Assembly: GCA_016806645.1 (NCBI GenBank)
Contig: JACSYO010000424.1
Span: 1,562,501 to 1,626,500, forward strand
Source: Ophiodon elongatus
Taxonomy: Eukaryota; Chordata; Actinopteri; Perciformes; Hexagrammidae
Length of the DNA: 64,000 nucleotides
Reading direction: 5' to 3'
The notes under the pieces are model-generated. The model ran no database searches and was not told where the DNA came from. It saw only the letters and a program-made list of their open reading frames with translations. The position numbers and the translations under genes are program-made. Shown piece after piece: positions 59,831 through 64,000 of the stretch; position 1 is the first letter of the stretch; the number at the start of each line of letters is the position of its first letter.

Positions 59831-60250
59831 CGTGCTCCTCCATTCAGGACTAATGCATGTCCCCGATGCCTCCTGCAGTCAGAACACAGTGCTGACTGCC
59901 AGCTGGGCTCCAGCAGAGGGGAGGTTAGAGCACTAGGGCTGTTTTACTACACAGGTTGACCCGGGTCACATAGCTGGAGGACGTGTACACAGGATATATA
60001 TATATAAATATATATTTCTACATCGAGAGGACTTTCTGTGGCTGTTTTGTGCTGCAGTTAGACTTCCATATCTCTGTGAAAGCTGTTTTGTTGCCTCCAT
60101 AATTGCCAGACTAGATGCTGCTGTTGTCAGTTGTATTTTTACATTTTACTGTGGGAAAATGTGCGGGCCAAGGTAGCGACCTGACACGTTAACGTCGAGG
60201 CGTATTTGTTGGTTAGAGTGCACGGCCTCACAAACATTCTCTGTGGCCCG

Positions 60251-60301
<51 letters not shown>

Positions 60302-61024
60302 AGATTCAGGAATCGTACATTGTTTCCATGTCTTCAGCCAGTCAGAGGAAAGACTGTGTGCCGCTGTTCTCTTTGAGAGCGTGCCACTGTCCCTGCATGG
60401 GTTTCAATTTCTACCCTCTCAGCACATCAGCGACGCAATTGCTTCCTACTGCAATTTATTACAAGCCAATTGAGAGATTCCAAGGTGTGAGTCAGTTTGT
60501 GTTGGCTGTGAATGAGCGGGCCGGTTACTCGCACCGCTCTCCTCCGTCTCTTTACGCGGCCAGAGCTCCGGCTCGTCTCCCATCTGGTTTGTGAGCGCTG
60601 TAGTTATTGTAACCAAGACGAGAAGGAGAGAGAGAGAGACAGAGAGAAAGAGGAATTCTCCAAAGCAAAGCGGGAGGATGGCAGCGGTCCCATTAGTTGA
60701 CCCCCCAGGCGAGCTCTCTGGCATATAGGCTTACCAGCGTCAAAGCATAGGAATATGCAGCGGGCAGCATCAAAGCAGCGCCGGTGCAGCCGCTAGCTTG
60801 TGGTGACATTGTGCTGTGGGACAGAGCGCTCTCTCCGCCATCATTACCGCGGATCCCTGCACATCGCCTATTTATAATCAGTTTTCCATTCTCACACACG
60901 GCATCGGGGAGAGAAAGAGACAGGGCACAGAGAGGAGGAGGAGAGGGTCTGAACAGAGCCCGAGGATCCAGCGGGGACCGCTCACATAAACGGGGCGCGT
61001 GTGAACGTTAGCGGCGGCTTAGCG
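59831..61024. other. non-coding with TA and GT tracts
   Basis: ATATATATATAAATATATAT at 59994-60013. 60400-60480 and 60820-60910 are AT-core-containing unique stretches that could be regulatory; no coding evidence. Confidence 0.5.
60254..60300. repeat. (GT)23 microsatellite
   Basis: Uninterrupted GT array. Confidence 0.98.
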
Positions 61025-61210
61025 GGCCGTTCCTTTAAAAACCAGAGCTCCGGGAGACGGATAAAAACATTCAATTCCTGCGGGGTCATGCTTCAGAACG
61101 GCCCCCCTTTTAAATGAGCCAATAAAGTGTTTAAGGCCGCATCGTTATTCCAAACAAAATTGACTCATTTACAGGCACAAATAGGAGCAGCCAGCCAGCC
61201 AGCATTGTTC
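61025..61210. promoter_or_regulatory. candidate conserved non-coding element with AP-1-like site
   Basis: GAGCCAATAAAGTGTTTAAG (CDX/HOX-like CAATAAA), ATCGTTATTCCAAAC and a TGACTCA AP-1 core at 61161-61167, in unique sequence, with the CAGC repeats CCAGCCAGCCAGC at the end (61189-61202). Confidence 0.25.
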
Positions 61211-64000
61211 CCTTGCTTCTGTTCTCCTCACATTTAATATGAGGGGGCTTTTTACACTCTGATTACTCAGCGCGGTGTAGTTTTACACTTCTCTTTGTGT
61301 GCGTATTGAAAATGCACTCATGAGTGGAATTTGTTTTGATTTGGTTAAATGTCAAAGGAGACACACTGTCAGGGGAAGAACGCTGCAGAGACATGCACAT
61401 CTCTGTATGCCCAGATGAGAAATAGAAATGGAGCCGTGTGGGAGTGTGTGTTGGGAGTGTGTGTGTGTGTGTTCACTCCCTTCCTGAAAGCATTCTTGAT
61501 GGAGGTGACGAACCCGTGTCTAAGTGTGTGTTCCTGCGTGGCTGTGGTGTTATGTTTTGTCTTTGACACACTGATGTGCTACAGGAAGTGGAATACAGCT
61601 CAAGACTGTGACAAGAACATATGACCAAGCACAGAGACAATAGGGGTCAAGTGCCCCGCCCCCCCCTCCACCGCATCCTAATACCTAACACTCATTCAGG
61701 GACACATGGATGAGGTCCGTGGCCTCGCGGTGCTACTTTATACCCATTTCCCCAGCGGCGAGAGTAATAAGTCTGGAAGTGTAACCAGTTCCAGGATTGA
61801 TGCGGGTTAAAGGAAGCGTATGGTTGGGATGACCTTTTGGTAAATCTCCCTCATTTCTTCTGCCGCTTCGGCTCCTCGACACCGTCAGACACACGAAGCG
61901 GGCGTCGCTGCGCCCTCCGAGTCTGGCTGCGTTCGGTTAATGATGGAGTAATAATCGGTGGCATTTGCTGGTAATTTGCTGCCCTGTTATGAATAGAACA
62001 GGAGCTTTATCTGCATTCTGTGATGTAAACACGGTATGAAGGTCTGGTTCTGGAGCACATGAGGTGATGTGTGTTCATTCTACTCTACACCCCATCATCT
62101 ACACTCACCACTGTGCCTCCGTCAGGGCTAATGCCAGGTGGGCAAACAAACACTAATGCAGCTAAACATAATTGGTAATAATCGGTTGGTCTATTTTCAA
62201 TAGATTCATTCATAATTTTAGTCATATTTGAAGCAACAATGGAAAAAAAATGTCTTCCTCACTTTATGACTTACTTGTGTTATCTTTAGGTGAAATCACA
62301 ATTTTTTTGTTTTGGCTGTTGGTTGGAATTAGCTATTGGTCACATTTGGCTTTGGAAATTGATGACAGGCATTTAAAAAATATATATTTTCTGACATTTT
62401 GTAGAAAATGTATTGCAGCCCGAGTCAGAGTTAAAGAGCTTCAAATGATGAAGAAAATAATAACAATTTAAGGTATTTCTAGTTTATACTCGAAAGTGTA
62501 TTTGCTGACAAAAATGTTCAGATGTAACATTTTAAATCCAATTACAGAAGTTGAAATAGTTAAAGTGGAAGTGCCGAGGGAGGCAGCAGCTTTAGCTTAA
62601 CTAAAAACACTAAATGAAGTCAAAGTGTCATTTTATATGAGGATGAGTTGTCAGTTTATAAAGTGAAAGATGTCAGTTTATGTATCAACACTGAGAGCAG
62701 TTGGACTGGATTTTCTATATTGTGACAAAAAATAACAACTGATAATAACTTCTACTAAAATCAAAAGAGACAAAAGACATCATGTGATTGACTGACAGGT
62801 GATCTCAGGGGTATAGCAGGGTAAAAACAGCAGCTCTTCAAAGTTATTATCAAAATAAAAACACATGTAAGGATTATTATTATTTAAAAAAGAATTGTCA
62901 CAGTGTTGTCAATGAAGTCCATCATTTAAAACTGGACATGTCAGCTGTTACCTCTGGATAGTCTGGAGACCCAACCCGAGCTTAATCCAAGTAGACATTT
63001 AAAACAATGTGCAAAATGAATCAGTGAAGACGTCCGCTCCGTTCAATCCAGAGAGCAGATGGGTTTGTAACGAAGCAACGGGACAAAACACTGAAGCTTT
63101 CTCAAGGTGTCGAAACTATTTCATTTAAAATAGAAAATCTTACCAATTTACAGTAAACTTTCTGTGTGCAGGCAATATTATTATGACCACAGAATGCAGG
63201 GAAACATTTGGAGAAAAAATGATCACATGTGTAAATCTATATATAAAATCAAGACATCCACGTTGCTTCAACTCATTGACGCGCCACTTATTTTATTCAC
63301 GGATTACATTTGCAATAGCAAGGTAAAAATGTTCCGTCGAATCTCTCCCTCAGGACATCACAGGTTTTGGTTGTAAATGTTCCAATAATAATGATAATCA
63401 GTAATAATAAATATACTAACCCCTCTTAACGTTTATTCAACAAAAAAAAATAATCCGCAGAGACTTTTCAGAGGGATGAGTTGAGTGTAAGAGGAGAAAA
63501 AGAAAGCATCAAATCAGCATGGACCCCATCTGCTAACACTCGTTGTGGCCGGGCTTCCTGGATTCTGAGCCCCCCCCCCACGCTCTGCCTATACTCTAGA
63601 ATTATGTGACTGGTTGATGAGTAGTTGTGTCGAGTCGGAGGGTCCTTGGCAAGAGGCCTTGGGCACCAATGGAAGACTATCAGAGTGCAGAGTCATTAGA
63701 AATCCCTCATTCCCGCTCCGCTGTGTAAACGGCCCGGCGGCCTCCGTCTGAGCGGGCCCCGAGGAAGGATCACCTCCGTCGGGCTGAAATTGGATCGTGC
63801 ACAGAGGAGGGGAGCTGGGACCTGAGCAGGGGGGGGGGGGTTTGGGGGGGAGTTATGTGTTCCTATTTATTGACCCGGTTGCAGAGATCACTAAACTGTT
63901 TCAAGGGAGAATAAAAGTTTGGGTTTTTTTTCCCATGAGCACTGCGGGCATTAGGGGAGTGAGAAGTTGCTTTCATAAGAGCCCTAAATGACTACGGAGA
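61211..64000. other. non-coding, nothing recognised
   Basis: AT-rich from 62160 to 63500. C-run at 63570-63579 and G-run at 63829-63841. No exon, repeat family or RNA gene recognised up to the right edge. Confidence 0.55.

Noticed and set aside
1..64000. Known vertebrate microRNA hairpins
   Set aside because: Looked for several well-known mature sequences (let-7, miR-9, miR-124, miR-137, miR-10, miR-204 types) and found none; a systematic search was not possible.

Overview
This window reads as vertebrate nuclear DNA, most likely from a teleost fish and probably a spiny-rayed (percomorph) one. The case rests on very frequent long (CA/TG)n and (GA/TC)n microsatellites, a tRNA-derived SINE and several non-LTR and unclassified dispersed repeats of a kind I know from fish genomes, and the absence of any long open frame. 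No continuous frame exceeds 213 codons, and the longest are low-complexity or show no family signature. No bacterial operon, phage, CRISPR array, rRNA or functional tRNA gene is visible. The identification comes from recalled repeat types, not from a database search.

Gene content is very low. The only host-gene element I can support is a probable 5' end near 44.56-45.11 kb on the + strand. A CpG-rich block leads to an ATG at 45089, eight codons (MTTKRPKT), then an ACG|GTGAGT splice donor at 45112/45113. Two tiny overlapping uORFs precede the ATG. I do not recognise the gene. If the model is right, everything from 45113 to the right edge is intron 1 or further non-coding DNA, and the 44.5 kb to the left is upstream intergenic DNA.

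The rest is non-coding. Region by region: 1-9 kb is mostly unique sequence with two dispersed-repeat fragments and a long TG array; 9-15 kb is rich in repeats (a 37-bp tandem array, a SINE, several dispersed families); 15.4-16.5 and 22.6-22.8 kb hold AT-core-rich stretches that look like conserved non-coding elements; 19.64-20.78 kb is a decayed minus-strand L1-type LINE; 24.7-25.9 kb is the longest copy (about 1.1 kb) of a dispersed repeat also seen at 3.1 and 53.8 kb; 28.5-31.1 kb is a run of dispersed repeats; 32-36 kb alternates candidate regulatory blocks, microsatellites and an AT-rich degenerate minisatellite; 37.15-37.7 kb is a plus-strand L1 fragment; 43 and 37.9 kb are opposite-orientation copies of another repeat; 47-49 kb has G-rich and purine tracts; 49.1-49.8 kb has a possible hAT-transposase relic on the minus strand; 55.6-58.4 kb has an inverted repeat and more dispersed repeats; 59.7 kb has a 7/14-bp minisatellite.

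The most plausible reading is a regulatory gene desert around the promoter of an unidentified gene. The candidate regulatory blocks are judged only by base composition and motif clustering, and they need cross-species alignment. I found no convincing new multi-gene system.
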